NCBI RefSeq assembly: GCF_900111455.1
Contig: NZ_FOIE01000001.1
Span: forward strand, 248,001-312,000
Source: Geodermatophilus poikilotrophus
GTDB lineage: Bacteria; Actinomycetota; Actinomycetes; Mycobacteriales; Geodermatophilaceae
Length of the DNA stretch: 64,000 bases
Direction: 5' to 3'
This document shows positions 19,092-26,645 of this stretch, in pieces (positions within the stretch are counted from its first letter, which is position 1; each line of letters opens with the position of its first letter). A program made the position numbers and the translations under genes. Under the pieces are notes generated by a model, which saw nothing but the letters and a program-made list of their open reading frames with translations, had not been told where the DNA came from and made no database searches.

Positions 19092-19514
19092 TCAGCCGGC
19101 GGCGCGCTCGGAGACCCAGAGCTTGTCGAGCCGGCCGGTCGACCGCACCAGGTCCTGCAGGGAGCGCTCGAGCTCGGCCTTGGTGTGCCGCTCGCCGAGG
19201 AGCGTCTCGACGTCCTCGATGGCGCAGCGCAGTTGGTACAGCCGGTCCTGCAGACCGTCGAGCTCGGCGCGGGTGACCAGCACGACGTCACCGGACAGGC
19301 CTGCCTTCGCCGTCGCCGAGCGTTGCTCGTAGGCCCGCTGCCGGCAGGCCTGCCCGCAGTACTGGCGCGGCCGGCCGACCGACCCCTGCTGGGGGAGCAC
19401 ACGGCGGCACCAGCCGCAGCGACGCTCGGCGCCGCTCCCCCTGCGGGGGCTGGGCAGCCCGGTCTCGGTGGTTGCCTCCTCGGGGATCGTCCGGACGGTG
19501 TCTCGCTCTGCCAC
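19092..19514 (-). CDS. Zinc-finger-like hypothetical protein
   Basis: A 140-residue protein with an N-terminal CxxC...CxxxC cluster (CGWCRRV near residue 35, then YCGQACRQRAYEQR). The rest is helical and probably coiled (LQDRLYQLRCAIEDVETLLG, LQDLVRSTGRLDKL). The pattern resembles short actinobacterial DNA- or RNA-binding zinc proteins, but I cannot name the family. GTG 19514 is fixed by TACGGT 7 nt upstream; upstream frames run into another gene on the opposite strand. It converges with the lipoprotein gene. Confidence 0.7.
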   Translation of the reverse strand: MAERDTVRTIPEEATTETGLPSPRRGSGAERRCGWCRRVLPQQGSVGRPRQYCGQACRQRAYEQRSATAKAGLSGDVVLVTRAELDGLQDRLYQLRCAIEDVETLLGERHTKAELERSLQDLVRSTGRLDKLWVSERAAG

Positions 19515-19521
19515 GCTGGGC

Positions 19522-19527
19522 ACCGTA
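19522..19527 (-). promoter_or_regulatory. -10 box of the 19514 zinc-finger gene (leaderless)
   Basis: TACGGT on the minus strand, 7 nt before the GTG. Confidence 0.55.
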
Positions 19528-19655
19528 GACGCCGGTACCGACAGAACCGCAGAACACGCCGGACGCACCTCGTCGACCGGTCGGCACGGGCCGGACGGAC
19601 CGGTCCGGTGCGACGGGGCGGACGAGGCCCCGACCAGCGCGTGGACCAGCGGCGT

Positions 19656-19661
19656 TAGCGT
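19656..19661 (+). promoter_or_regulatory. -10 box of the 19668 phosphodiesterase gene (leaderless)
   Basis: TAGCGT lies 6 nt before the GTG. Confidence 0.6.
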
Positions 19662-19667
19662 GTCGGC

Positions 19668-20444
19668 GTGGCCCCGGTCCGGTACAGGTTCCTCGACGGG
19701 CCGACGCCCATCGCGATGGCCCACCGGGGCGGGGCGATCGAGCACCTGGAGAACACCATGCCGGCCTTCGAGGCCTGCGTGGCCATGGGGTACCGCTACC
19801 TGGAGACCGACGTCCGGGTGAGCGCCGACGGGGTGCCGATCGTCTTCCACGACGCGACCCTCGACCGCGTCACCGACCGCACCGGTCGGGTCGACCAGCT
19901 GCCGTGGTCGGAGCTGGCCGTCGCCCGCATCGGCGGACGCGAGCCCGTCCTCCGGCTCGAGGACCTGCTCGGCGCCTGGCCCGACGTGCGCGTCAACCTC
20001 GACATCAAGGCGCCCGGTGTGGTGGGTCCCCTGGCCCGGACCATCCGGCGGCTGGGGGCCGCCGACCGCATCTGCCTGGGCTCCTTCTCCGACGCCCGGG
20101 TCGCCGCGGCCCGCCGCGTGTTCGGTCCGGAGGTGTGCACCTCGCTCGGCCCGCGCGGCGTCGCGGCGCTGCGGTTGTCCTCCTACTCCCCCCGGGCCGC
20201 CGGCCTGGTGCGCATCCCGGCCGGCTGCGCGCAGGTGCCCCTCCAGCTGGGCGGCCGGGCGCTGGTCGACGAGCGCTTCGTCGCCGCGGCGCACGCCCGG
20301 GGGCTGCAGGTGCACGTCTGGACGGTGGACACGGAGGAGGAGGCGACGGCCGTGCTCGACCTGGGGGTGGACGGGGTCATGACCGACCGGCCGGCGATGC
20401 TCCGCGACCTCCTCGAGCGGCGCGGCCAGTGGGGCGCGCGGTGA
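19668..20444 (+). CDS. Glycerophosphodiester phosphodiesterase
   Basis: A 258-residue GDPD TIM-barrel enzyme that releases glycerol 3-phosphate from glycerophosphodiesters. The catalytic and metal motifs are present: AHRGGAIEHLENTMPAF (residues 18-34), ETDVRVSADGVPIVFHD, and the C-terminal VHVWTVDTEEEATAVLDLGVDGVMTDRP. There is no signal peptide, so it is cytoplasmic. GTG 19668 is fixed by TAGCGT 6 nt upstream. The permease gene 139 nt downstream could be co-transcribed but has no functional link that I can see. Confidence 0.93.
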   Translation: MAPVRYRFLDGPTPIAMAHRGGAIEHLENTMPAFEACVAMGYRYLETDVRVSADGVPIVFHDATLDRVTDRTGRVDQLPWSELAVARIGGREPVLRLEDLLGAWPDVRVNLDIKAPGVVGPLARTIRRLGAADRICLGSFSDARVAAARRVFGPEVCTSLGPRGVAALRLSSYSPRAAGLVRIPAGCAQVPLQLGGRALVDERFVAAAHARGLQVHVWTVDTEEEATAVLDLGVDGVMTDRPAMLRDLLERRGQWGAR

Positions 20445-20583
20445 CCGCCGCGGCGGACGACCCGGGCGTCGTCGGGCCGACGCGACCGGTGACCGCGGCC
20501 TCCTCCGGCGGCGTTCCCCGGCGACATCCCGGCGCGACCAGCGCCTGCTGGACGGCCCCCACCCGGGCTGACACCCTGCGGCC

Positions 20584-21936
20584 GTGACGACCGCCGCGAC
20601 CACCGGGCCGACCAGTTCCCCCGCCGACGTCGCGCTGCGGCGCGAGCGCTTCGGCTGGTACTCCTACGACTGGGCGATGTCGGTGTTCAACACCAGCATC
20701 ACCACGGTCTTCCTCGGGCCGTACCTCACGTCGGTCGCCGAGGAGGCGGCCGGGCCCGACGGCCGGCTGGGCTTCCTCGGGCTGTCCATCCCGCCGGGCA
20801 GCTGGTTCTCCTACGTGCTGTCGGCGTCGGTGCTCCTGCAGGTCCTCGTGCTGCCGCTGACCGGCGCCGTGGCCGACCGGACGGGTCGCAAGCGGGAGAT
20901 GCTCGCCGGGTTCGCGGCGCTCGGGGCCCTCGCCACCACGGCCCTGTACTTCGTCGCCGACGGCCGCTACCTGCTCGGCGCGGTGTTGTTCATCCTGGCC
21001 AACATCAGCTTCGGCGCGGCCACGGTCGTCTACTACTCGTGGCTGCCGGACCTGGCCGGCCCCGACGAGCGCGATGCCGTCTCCAGCCGCGGCTGGGCGT
21101 TCGGCTACATCGGCGGGGCGTTGCTGCTCGCCGTCCACCTGGGCCTGGTGCTCGGGGCGCCGTCCCTGGGGCTGACCACCGGCGAGGCGGTGCGGATCTG
21201 CCTGGCCACGACGGGCCTGTGGTGGGGCGCGTTCACCGTCTTCAGCGTCTCCCGGCTGCGCAACCGGCCGGTGCGGGAGGCGGCCGACCGGCCGCGCAGC
21301 GGGTTCCGCCAGCTGGTGACGACGATGCGCGAGATGCGGGCCTTCCCGCTGACGCTGTGGTTCCTCGGCGCGTACCTGCTGTTCAACGACGGCGTGCAGA
21401 CCGTCATCTCGCTGTCGGCCACCTACGCCACGGAGGAGCTGGGCCTGGAGCAGTCGGTGCTGACCGGCGCGATCCTGATGGTCCAGGTGGTGGCGATCGC
21501 CGGCGCGCTGGGCCTGGGGCGGCTGGCCGGCCGGTACGGCGCCAAGCGGGTCGTCCTGGGTGCCCTGGTGGCGTGGATCGGCGTCCTGCTCGCGGCCTTC
21601 TTCCTCGAGGCCGGCGCGGTCGGGCAGTTCTACGCGCTGGCCGCCGTCATCGGGCTGGTGCAGGGCGGCACCCAGGCGCTGTCCCGGTCGCTGTTCAGCC
21701 AGCTCATCCCGGCCGGCAAGGAGGCCGAGTACTACGGCTTCTACGAGATCAGCGACCGCGGCACCAGCTGGCTGGGCCCGCTGGCCTTCGGGCTGACCTA
21801 CCAGCTGACCGGCTCCTACCGGCTGGCCATCGTCAGCCTCGTCGTGTTCTTCGTGGCCGGCTTCGTCGCGCTGGCCGCGCTGCCCATCCGCCGCGCGGTC
21901 GTCGCGGCCGGCAACACCCCTCCGGAGCGTCTGTGA
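20584..21936 (+). CDS. MFS transporter, UMF1/Atg22-like family
   Basis: A 450-residue permease with about twelve transmembrane helices. It has the Atg22-like N-terminal signature (RERFGWYSYDWAMSVFNTSI), the ADRTGRKRE loop between TM2 and TM3, and a C-terminal half starting near residue 245. The family includes possible amino-acid or drug exporters, and the substrate is unknown. GTG 20584 fits the conserved YSYDWA spacing. Its TGA overlaps the GTG of tdk, so the two are translationally coupled. Confidence 0.88.
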   Translation: MTTAATTGPTSSPADVALRRERFGWYSYDWAMSVFNTSITTVFLGPYLTSVAEEAAGPDGRLGFLGLSIPPGSWFSYVLSASVLLQVLVLPLTGAVADRTGRKREMLAGFAALGALATTALYFVADGRYLLGAVLFILANISFGAATVVYYSWLPDLAGPDERDAVSSRGWAFGYIGGALLLAVHLGLVLGAPSLGLTTGEAVRICLATTGLWWGAFTVFSVSRLRNRPVREAADRPRSGFRQLVTTMREMRAFPLTLWFLGAYLLFNDGVQTVISLSATYATEELGLEQSVLTGAILMVQVVAIAGALGLGRLAGRYGAKRVVLGALVAWIGVLLAAFFLEAGAVGQFYALAAVIGLVQGGTQALSRSLFSQLIPAGKEAEYYGFYEISDRGTSWLGPLAFGLTYQLTGSYRLAIVSLVVFFVAGFVALAALPIRRAVVAAGNTPPERL

Positions 21937-22655
21937 CCCCCCGCGCCCCTGCCGACGGCGCCACCCTGCTGTCCGTCGTCCCCGCCGCCGGCGACCGCCG
22001 CCGCCACCCCGCGCCGGCGCACCTGCGCTTCTTCCACGGGCCGATGGACTGCGGGAAGTCCACGCTGGCCCTGCAGGTCGACCACAACCACAGCCGGCAG
22101 GGACGGCGGGGGCTGCTGCTGACCCAGGGCGACCGCTCGGCCGGGCCGCAGATCAGCTCCCGGGTCGGGCTGTGCCGCGAGGCACTCGAGGTGGACGCCG
22201 GCACCGACCTGCGGCTGCTGGTGCGCGACCACTGGGCCGCCGGGCACCGGGTGGACTACCTGATCGTCGACGAGGCCCAGTTCCTCACCGCGGACCAGGT
22301 CGACCAGCTCGCCGAGCTGGTCGACGAGTCCCACGTCGACGTCTACGCCTTCGGGCTGACCACCGACTTCCGCACCCGGCTGTTCCCGGGCACCCAGCGG
22401 CTGCTCGAGGTCGCCGACGACGTGCAGCGCATCCAGGTCGAGGTGCTGTGCTGGTGCGGCCTGCCCGGTCTCCTCAACGCCCGGGTGGTGGACGGCGGGA
22501 TGGTCCGCGAGGGCGAGACCGTCGTCGTCGCCGACACCGCGCCCACGCCGGCCCCCGACGCCGACGTGCACTACCAGGTGCTCTGCCGCCGCCACCACGT
22601 GCTGGGGCAGCTGGGCCCGACCGCGGCCGGCCCGGGGCAGCTCGCGCTCTGCTGA
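21933..22655 (+). CDS. tdk: Thymidine kinase (type II)
   Basis: A 240-residue kinase that phosphorylates thymidine for salvage. It has P-loop GPMDCGKST, the DEAQF lasso-adjacent motif and a zinc site formed by CWCGLPG plus the distal CRRHH, typical of actinobacterial TK. The N-terminal 30 residues are an extension before the P-loop. GTG 21933 overlaps the permease stop (GTGA), with GGAG about 5 nt upstream. No riboswitch or leader is present. Confidence 0.93.
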   Translation: MTPRAPADGATLLSVVPAAGDRRRHPAPAHLRFFHGPMDCGKSTLALQVDHNHSRQGRRGLLLTQGDRSAGPQISSRVGLCREALEVDAGTDLRLLVRDHWAAGHRVDYLIVDEAQFLTADQVDQLAELVDESHVDVYAFGLTTDFRTRLFPGTQRLLEVADDVQRIQVEVLCWCGLPGLLNARVVDGGMVREGETVVVADTAPTPAPDADVHYQVLCRRHHVLGQLGPTAAGPGQLALC

Positions 22656-22782
22656 GGTCCCGCGGAGGTCCGGAGAGCCCGTGCGCCTCCACGGCCGTCA
22701 GGGTGCCCGGAGGAGGCCGGAGCTCCCTCGTCCGGGGGGTGGTCGAGCGTCGCAATACCACTCCATGCGATGATTCGGGACC

Positions 22783-22816
22783 GATTCCGCGGAATCTCTC
22801 CGCGAACTCTGTCGTT
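22783..22816 (+). promoter_or_regulatory. SigmaR/SigH-type promoter of rbpA, with overlapping palindrome
   Basis: GGAAT (22791-22795), exactly 18 nt, then GTT (22814-22816) matches the GGAAT-N18-GTT consensus of thiol-stress sigma factors; in Streptomyces rbpA is a known SigR target. The -35 is the right half of a perfect palindrome, GATTCCGCGGAATC (22783-22796). The predicted leader is about 80 nt. Confidence 0.8.
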
Positions 22817-22904
22817 GGTCCTCTTGATCCCGCCGTCCACGGGGTACTGCCCTGTGCGACGGCGAGTCCGGACCGACACCACCAGCACGAGAGGACGGTG
22901 TGCC

Positions 22905-23249
22905 ATGGGCGAGCGTTCCCTGCGGGGCAGCCGACTGGGCAGCGTGAGCTACGAGACCGAGCGGAACACCGCCCCCATCGAGCGGCAGTACGCGGAGTAC
23001 CGGTGCCCGTCGGGTCACCTGTTCACCGTGCCCTTCGCGGACGACGCGGAGCTCCCCGACACCTGGGAGTGCAAGTTCGACGGAGCGGCCGCCAAGCTGG
23101 TCGGTGGCATCGAGCCCGCACCCAAGAAGGTCAAGCCCCCGCGCACGCACTGGGACATGCTGCTCGAGCGCCGCTCGGTGGAGGACCTCGAGGAGGTCCT
23201 GGCCGAGCGCCTCGAGGTGCTCCGCGGCCGGCGGACCCGCGCCAGCTGA
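22905..23249 (+). CDS. rbpA: RNA polymerase-binding protein RbpA
   Basis: A 114-residue RNA polymerase partner that stabilises the principal sigma factor and open complexes. It has the N-terminal tail (GSRLGSVSYE), the core with YRCPSGHLFTVPFADDAELPDTWECKFDG (one Cys pair), the basic linker and the sigma-interacting helix HWDMLLERRSVEDLEEVLAERL. ATG 22905 has GAGAGGA about 9 nt upstream. A sigmaR-type promoter precedes it and a 16-bp hairpin follows, so it is monocistronic. Its closeness to ppm/lnt matches Rv2050-Rv2053. Confidence 0.97.
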   Translation: MGERSLRGSRLGSVSYETERNTAPIERQYAEYRCPSGHLFTVPFADDAELPDTWECKFDGAAAKLVGGIEPAPKKVKPPRTHWDMLLERRSVEDLEEVLAERLEVLRGRRTRAS

Positions 23250-23265
23250 ACACCTGCACGACCGC

Positions 23266-23301
23266 GAACGGCCCCGGTGGGACTCCCCACCGGGGCCGTT
23301 C
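23266..23301. terminator. Strong terminator hairpin after rbpA
   Basis: GAACGGCCCCGGTGGG and its exact complement form a perfect 16-bp stem with an ACTC loop, 17 nt after the rbpA stop. Confidence 0.85.
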
Positions 23302-23375
23302 CGCGTTCCGGGCCCGTGCGAGCGGTCCCGGCCTCGACCGGTGCAGCGTCCCCGGCTGTTGATCACGGGGTTCCT

Positions 23376-23389
23376 GTTGGCGACAACGG
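23376..23389 (+). repeat. GTTGGGGATAACGG element, copy 9 (two mismatches)
   Basis: It reads GTTGGCGACAACGG and lies in the convergent gap between rbpA and fxsA. The placement matches the better copies, but similarity alone would not prove membership. Confidence 0.45.
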
Positions 23390-23432
23390 CAGCGCGCCGG
23401 CGGCGCGACGGCAGGGCGTCCTCGGGGGCGCG

Positions 23433-23954
23433 TCAGGGGCGCTCGTCGCGGACCGGCTCCTCCCGCACGACCTCGCCCTCGATGACCAGCGGCCGCCCGA
23501 ACCCGGACGCGTGCGCACCCGAACCGGACGGGCCGCCGAGGGGCCCCTCCGCGCGGGCACTGCGCACCCGCACCGGCCCGCGCAGCCCGACCGGCAGCCG
23601 GGAGACCACGGCCCGGCCCAGCAGCCCGCGCACGAGGAAGCGGGTCGGCGGCAGCAGGCACAGCAACCCGACGACGTCGCCCAGGAAGCCGGGCAGCACC
23701 ATCAGCACGCCGCCGACGGCGATCAGCCCGGCGTCCCCCACCGCCCGCCCGGACGGCCGCCGCTCCCGCGCCCGCTCCCGCAGCTCGCCGAGCGCCCGAG
23801 CGCCCTGGCGGGCCAGCAGGGCCCAGCCCAGGGCGGTGGTCGCCAGGGTGGCCAGCAGCGTCCAGCCGACGCCGATCCAGGCGGCGACCAGCACGAGGAC
23901 GACGACCTCGGCCATCGCCCACAGACCGGCCAGCACGCGCACGCGGTGTCCCAC
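23433..23954 (-). CDS. fxsA: FxsA family membrane protein
   Basis: A 173-residue membrane protein with hydrophobic segments near residues 8-40 and 75-105. Between them sits the FxsA-typical charged loop (LARQGARALGELRERARER), then GLIAVGGVLMVLPGFLGDVVGLLCLLPPTR, which is characteristic of the family. The Ser/Glu/Arg-rich C-terminus is probably disordered. FxsA relieves phage exclusion in E. coli; its native role is unknown. It follows ppm by 43 nt and is probably the last gene of the lnt-ppm-fxsA operon (compare Rv2051c-Rv2053c). Confidence 0.9.
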   Translation of the reverse strand: MGHRVRVLAGLWAMAEVVVLVLVAAWIGVGWTLLATLATTALGWALLARQGARALGELRERARERRPSGRAVGDAGLIAVGGVLMVLPGFLGDVVGLLCLLPPTRFLVRGLLGRAVVSRLPVGLRGPVRVRSARAEGPLGGPSGSGAHASGFGRPLVIEGEVVREEPVRDERP

Positions 23955-23997
23955 GGCTCTCCCTCACGCCCGCACGCGCCGGCGGCCCCGGGTCCGC

Positions 23998-24789
23998 CTA
24001 CCGGACCCCGGTCGACCGCCTGCCGTCGCGGGCTCGTCCCGGCACGGGGCGGCGGACCCGGCCCGGCAGCCGATCGGCCAGCCGGTCCTGCAGGCCCCAC
24101 CAGGTGACCCGTACCAACGCCTCTTGAACGATCGAACGGCTCATCTTGCTCCGGCCGGAGGTGCGCTCGGTGAAGGTGATCGGCACCTCGACCACACGGG
24201 CGCCCGACCGGACCGCCCGCCACACCCAGTCGACCTGGAAGCAGTACCCCTGGCTGGCGACGTCGTCGAAGGGCAGCCGGTCGACGAGCTCGCCGTGCAC
24301 CGCGCGGAAGCCGCCGGTGGCGTCGGCCAGGGGCAGCCGCAGCGCCCAGCGGGTCCACAGGTTGCCGGCCCGCGAGAGCAGCAGCCGGTGCCGCGGCCAG
24401 TCCTCCACCCGGCCGCCGGGCACGTACCGGGAGCCCAGCGCGAGGTCCGCGTGGTCCAGGGCGGCCAGCAGGGCGGGCAGCTGCTCGGGGTGGTGCGAGC
24501 CGTCGGCGTCCATCTCGACCAGGACGTCGTAGCCGCGCGCCCGCCCCCACCGGAACCCGGCGACGTAGGCCGGGCCCAGACCGGCCTTGGTGGTCCGCCG
24601 CAGCACGTGCACCCGCGGGTCCAGGGCGGCCAGCTTCTCCGCCAGCTCACCGGTGCCGTCGGGTGAGCCGTCGTCCACCACGAGCGCGTGCGCCTCCGGG
24701 ACGCTGGCGTGCAGCCGCTCCAGGATGGGCTCGATGTTCTCCACCTCGTCGTAGGTGGGGACGACGACCAGCACCCGCCGGCCGTTCAC
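23998..24789 (-). CDS. ppm1: Polyprenol monophosphomannose synthase
   Basis: A 263-residue GT2 glycosyltransferase that transfers mannose from GDP-mannose to polyprenol phosphate for lipoglycan and protein mannosylation. It has VVVPTYDEVENIEPILERL, VVDDGSPDGTGE, the DxD motif MDADGSHHPEQLP and FTERTSGRSKMS. There are no C-terminal transmembrane helices, as in the soluble Ppm type. The GTG (VNGRRVLVVV) overlaps the lnt TGA (GTGA). In M. tuberculosis Lnt and this domain form one protein, Ppm1; here they are separate but coupled. Confidence 0.93.
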   Translation of the reverse strand: MNGRRVLVVVPTYDEVENIEPILERLHASVPEAHALVVDDGSPDGTGELAEKLAALDPRVHVLRRTTKAGLGPAYVAGFRWGRARGYDVLVEMDADGSHHPEQLPALLAALDHADLALGSRYVPGGRVEDWPRHRLLLSRAGNLWTRWALRLPLADATGGFRAVHGELVDRLPFDDVASQGYCFQVDWVWRAVRSGARVVEVPITFTERTSGRSKMSRSIVQEALVRVTWWGLQDRLADRLPGRVRRPVPGRARDGRRSTGVR

Positions 24790-26489
24790 CCCGCCGCTCC
24801 GCGGCGGCGCAGGCCGGGCACGGCCACGGCCAGCAGCGCGCCGGCGCCCAGGGCGCCCAGCAGCCACTCCGGCCCGGCGCCCAGCCGCTCGGCCAGGGTG
24901 CTGGAGTCCCGCTGCGCGATCTGCTCGACGAAGACGGTGGGCTCGAACAGCCCCGAGGCGGCGGCCAGGGAGCCGTCGGGTGCGATGACCGCGGAGATGC
25001 CGCTGGTGGAGGCCAGGGCGACCGAGCGCCCGAACTCCACCGCCCGCACCCGGGCCGCGGCGACCTGCTGCTCGCTCTCGGCGCTGTAGCCGAAGGTGGC
25101 GTTGTTGGTCTGGACGACGACCATCCCGGCGCCGGCGCTGACGGCGTCGTGCACCAGGCCGTCGTAGACCACCTCGAAGCAGATGACGTCGGCGACCCGC
25201 GCTCCGCCCACGTCGAGCAGGCCGACCTCGTCGCCGGCGGCGAAGTCCCGGCTGACCCGGTCGACGTGCTCGCTGAACAGGCGGAAGAAGTCGCGGAAGG
25301 GGATGTACTCGGCGAAGGGCACCGGGTGGCGCTTGACGTAGGTGTCGCCGGGCCCGGTCCGCGGGTCCCACACGATCGCGGTGTTGCTGACGAACTGCCC
25401 CGGGCCGCTGACGACGGCGCCCACCAGGATCGGCGCGCCGATCGCGTCGGCCGCGCGGCTGATCTGCCGGGCGGCGTCGGCGTTGCGGTAGGGGTCGATG
25501 TCGGAGCTGTTCTCGGGCCAGACGACGAGGTCCGGCTGCGGCTGCTCCCCCGCCGCGACGGCCTCGGCCAGGCCGATCGTCTGGGTGACGTGGTTGTCGA
25601 GCACCGCCCGCCGGCGTTCGTTGAACTCCAGGCCCGGCTGCGGGACGTCCCCCTGCACCACCGCCACCGTGCGGGTCGGGCCGCCGGCGGCGAGCGAGGA
25701 GCCCGGCAGCGGCAACCAGGCCAGGCCGCCGAGCGCCGGGACGGCCACCGCCCCCAGCGCGGCGAGCGCCGCGGCGCGCCGTCCTCCCCGGACCAGCTGC
25801 AGCACGGCGGCGGCCAGCAGCGTGCCGGTGAGCGCGACGGCGAAGCCGACCAGCGGCACCCCGCCGTAGGCGGCGAACGCGAGGAACGGGCCCTCGGTCT
25901 GGCTCAGGCCCAGCCGGCCCCAGGGGAAACCGCCGAACGGGAACCGGCCGCGCAGCGCCTCCTGGCCCACCCAGAGTGCCGCCGCCCACAGCGGCCACAG
26001 CGGCAGCCGGGACGTGGCGGCGCTCGCCGCGCCGAGCAGGGCGACGTACGCGGCCTGCGCGCCGGCGAGGGCCAGCCACGGCAGCGCGCCGACGAAGATG
26101 CCGCTCCACGACAGCAGCGGCACGAAGAAGGCGAGCCCGCAGACCAGCCCCAGCCAGGCCCCCGAGCGGGCGCGCTGCCCGGAGACGGCGAGCGCCAGGG
26201 CGGCCGGGCCGAGCGGCGCCAGCCAGGGCAGCGAGGAGCCGGGGAAGGCCAGCAGCAGGAGCAGTCCGGCGACGGCGGCCAGCAGCGTGCGCCACGCCGC
26301 TTGCCGCCCCAGCCGCCACCGGGACACCGCCGCGGGTGCCGCGGCCGAGGACCCGGCGGGCCGCTCGAGGGTGCCGGTCGGGATCGCTGACGGCACCCGC
26401 GCCTCCCGTGCACCCGTGCGGCCGGCGTCCCCGGTCGCTGCCTTCCCCGTGACCACCGGCGTCCGCACCCGTGGTCCGCGACCCAGCAT
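24786..26489 (-). CDS. lnt: Apolipoprotein N-acyltransferase
   Basis: A 567-residue membrane enzyme that N-acylates the lipidated cysteine of lipoproteins. A low-complexity N-terminus (1-50) is followed by about seven transmembrane segments. The extracytoplasmic nitrilase-like domain (about 230-500) includes VVWPENSSDID, KRHPVPFAEYIPFRDFF and the catalytic cysteine region VICFEVVYDG. A final hydrophobic segment closes the protein. ATG 26489 was taken as the first start before the hydrophobic region. It is the first gene of the lnt-ppm-fxsA operon; no TANNNT box is obvious upstream. Confidence 0.93.
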   Translation of the reverse strand: MLGRGPRVRTPVVTGKAATGDAGRTGAREARVPSAIPTGTLERPAGSSAAAPAAVSRWRLGRQAAWRTLLAAVAGLLLLLAFPGSSLPWLAPLGPAALALAVSGQRARSGAWLGLVCGLAFFVPLLSWSGIFVGALPWLALAGAQAAYVALLGAASAATSRLPLWPLWAAALWVGQEALRGRFPFGGFPWGRLGLSQTEGPFLAFAAYGGVPLVGFAVALTGTLLAAAVLQLVRGGRRAAALAALGAVAVPALGGLAWLPLPGSSLAAGGPTRTVAVVQGDVPQPGLEFNERRRAVLDNHVTQTIGLAEAVAAGEQPQPDLVVWPENSSDIDPYRNADAARQISRAADAIGAPILVGAVVSGPGQFVSNTAIVWDPRTGPGDTYVKRHPVPFAEYIPFRDFFRLFSEHVDRVSRDFAAGDEVGLLDVGGARVADVICFEVVYDGLVHDAVSAGAGMVVVQTNNATFGYSAESEQQVAAARVRAVEFGRSVALASTSGISAVIAPDGSLAAASGLFEPTVFVEQIAQRDSSTLAERLGAGPEWLLGALGAGALLAVAVPGLRRRGAAG

Positions 26490-26645
26490 CCCATCCCGGG
26501 ACCGACCGGCGGTCGACCACGTCGGGTGTCACCCGTCCGTGCCGGACCCCGGATCGGCGCCCGGGCGGCGCACCCCGGGTGGAACTGCAGGCACTGCAAG
26601 GAGGGTGGCGCCGCGGTCCGCGGCGGGCCGCGACCCGGAGGTCCC

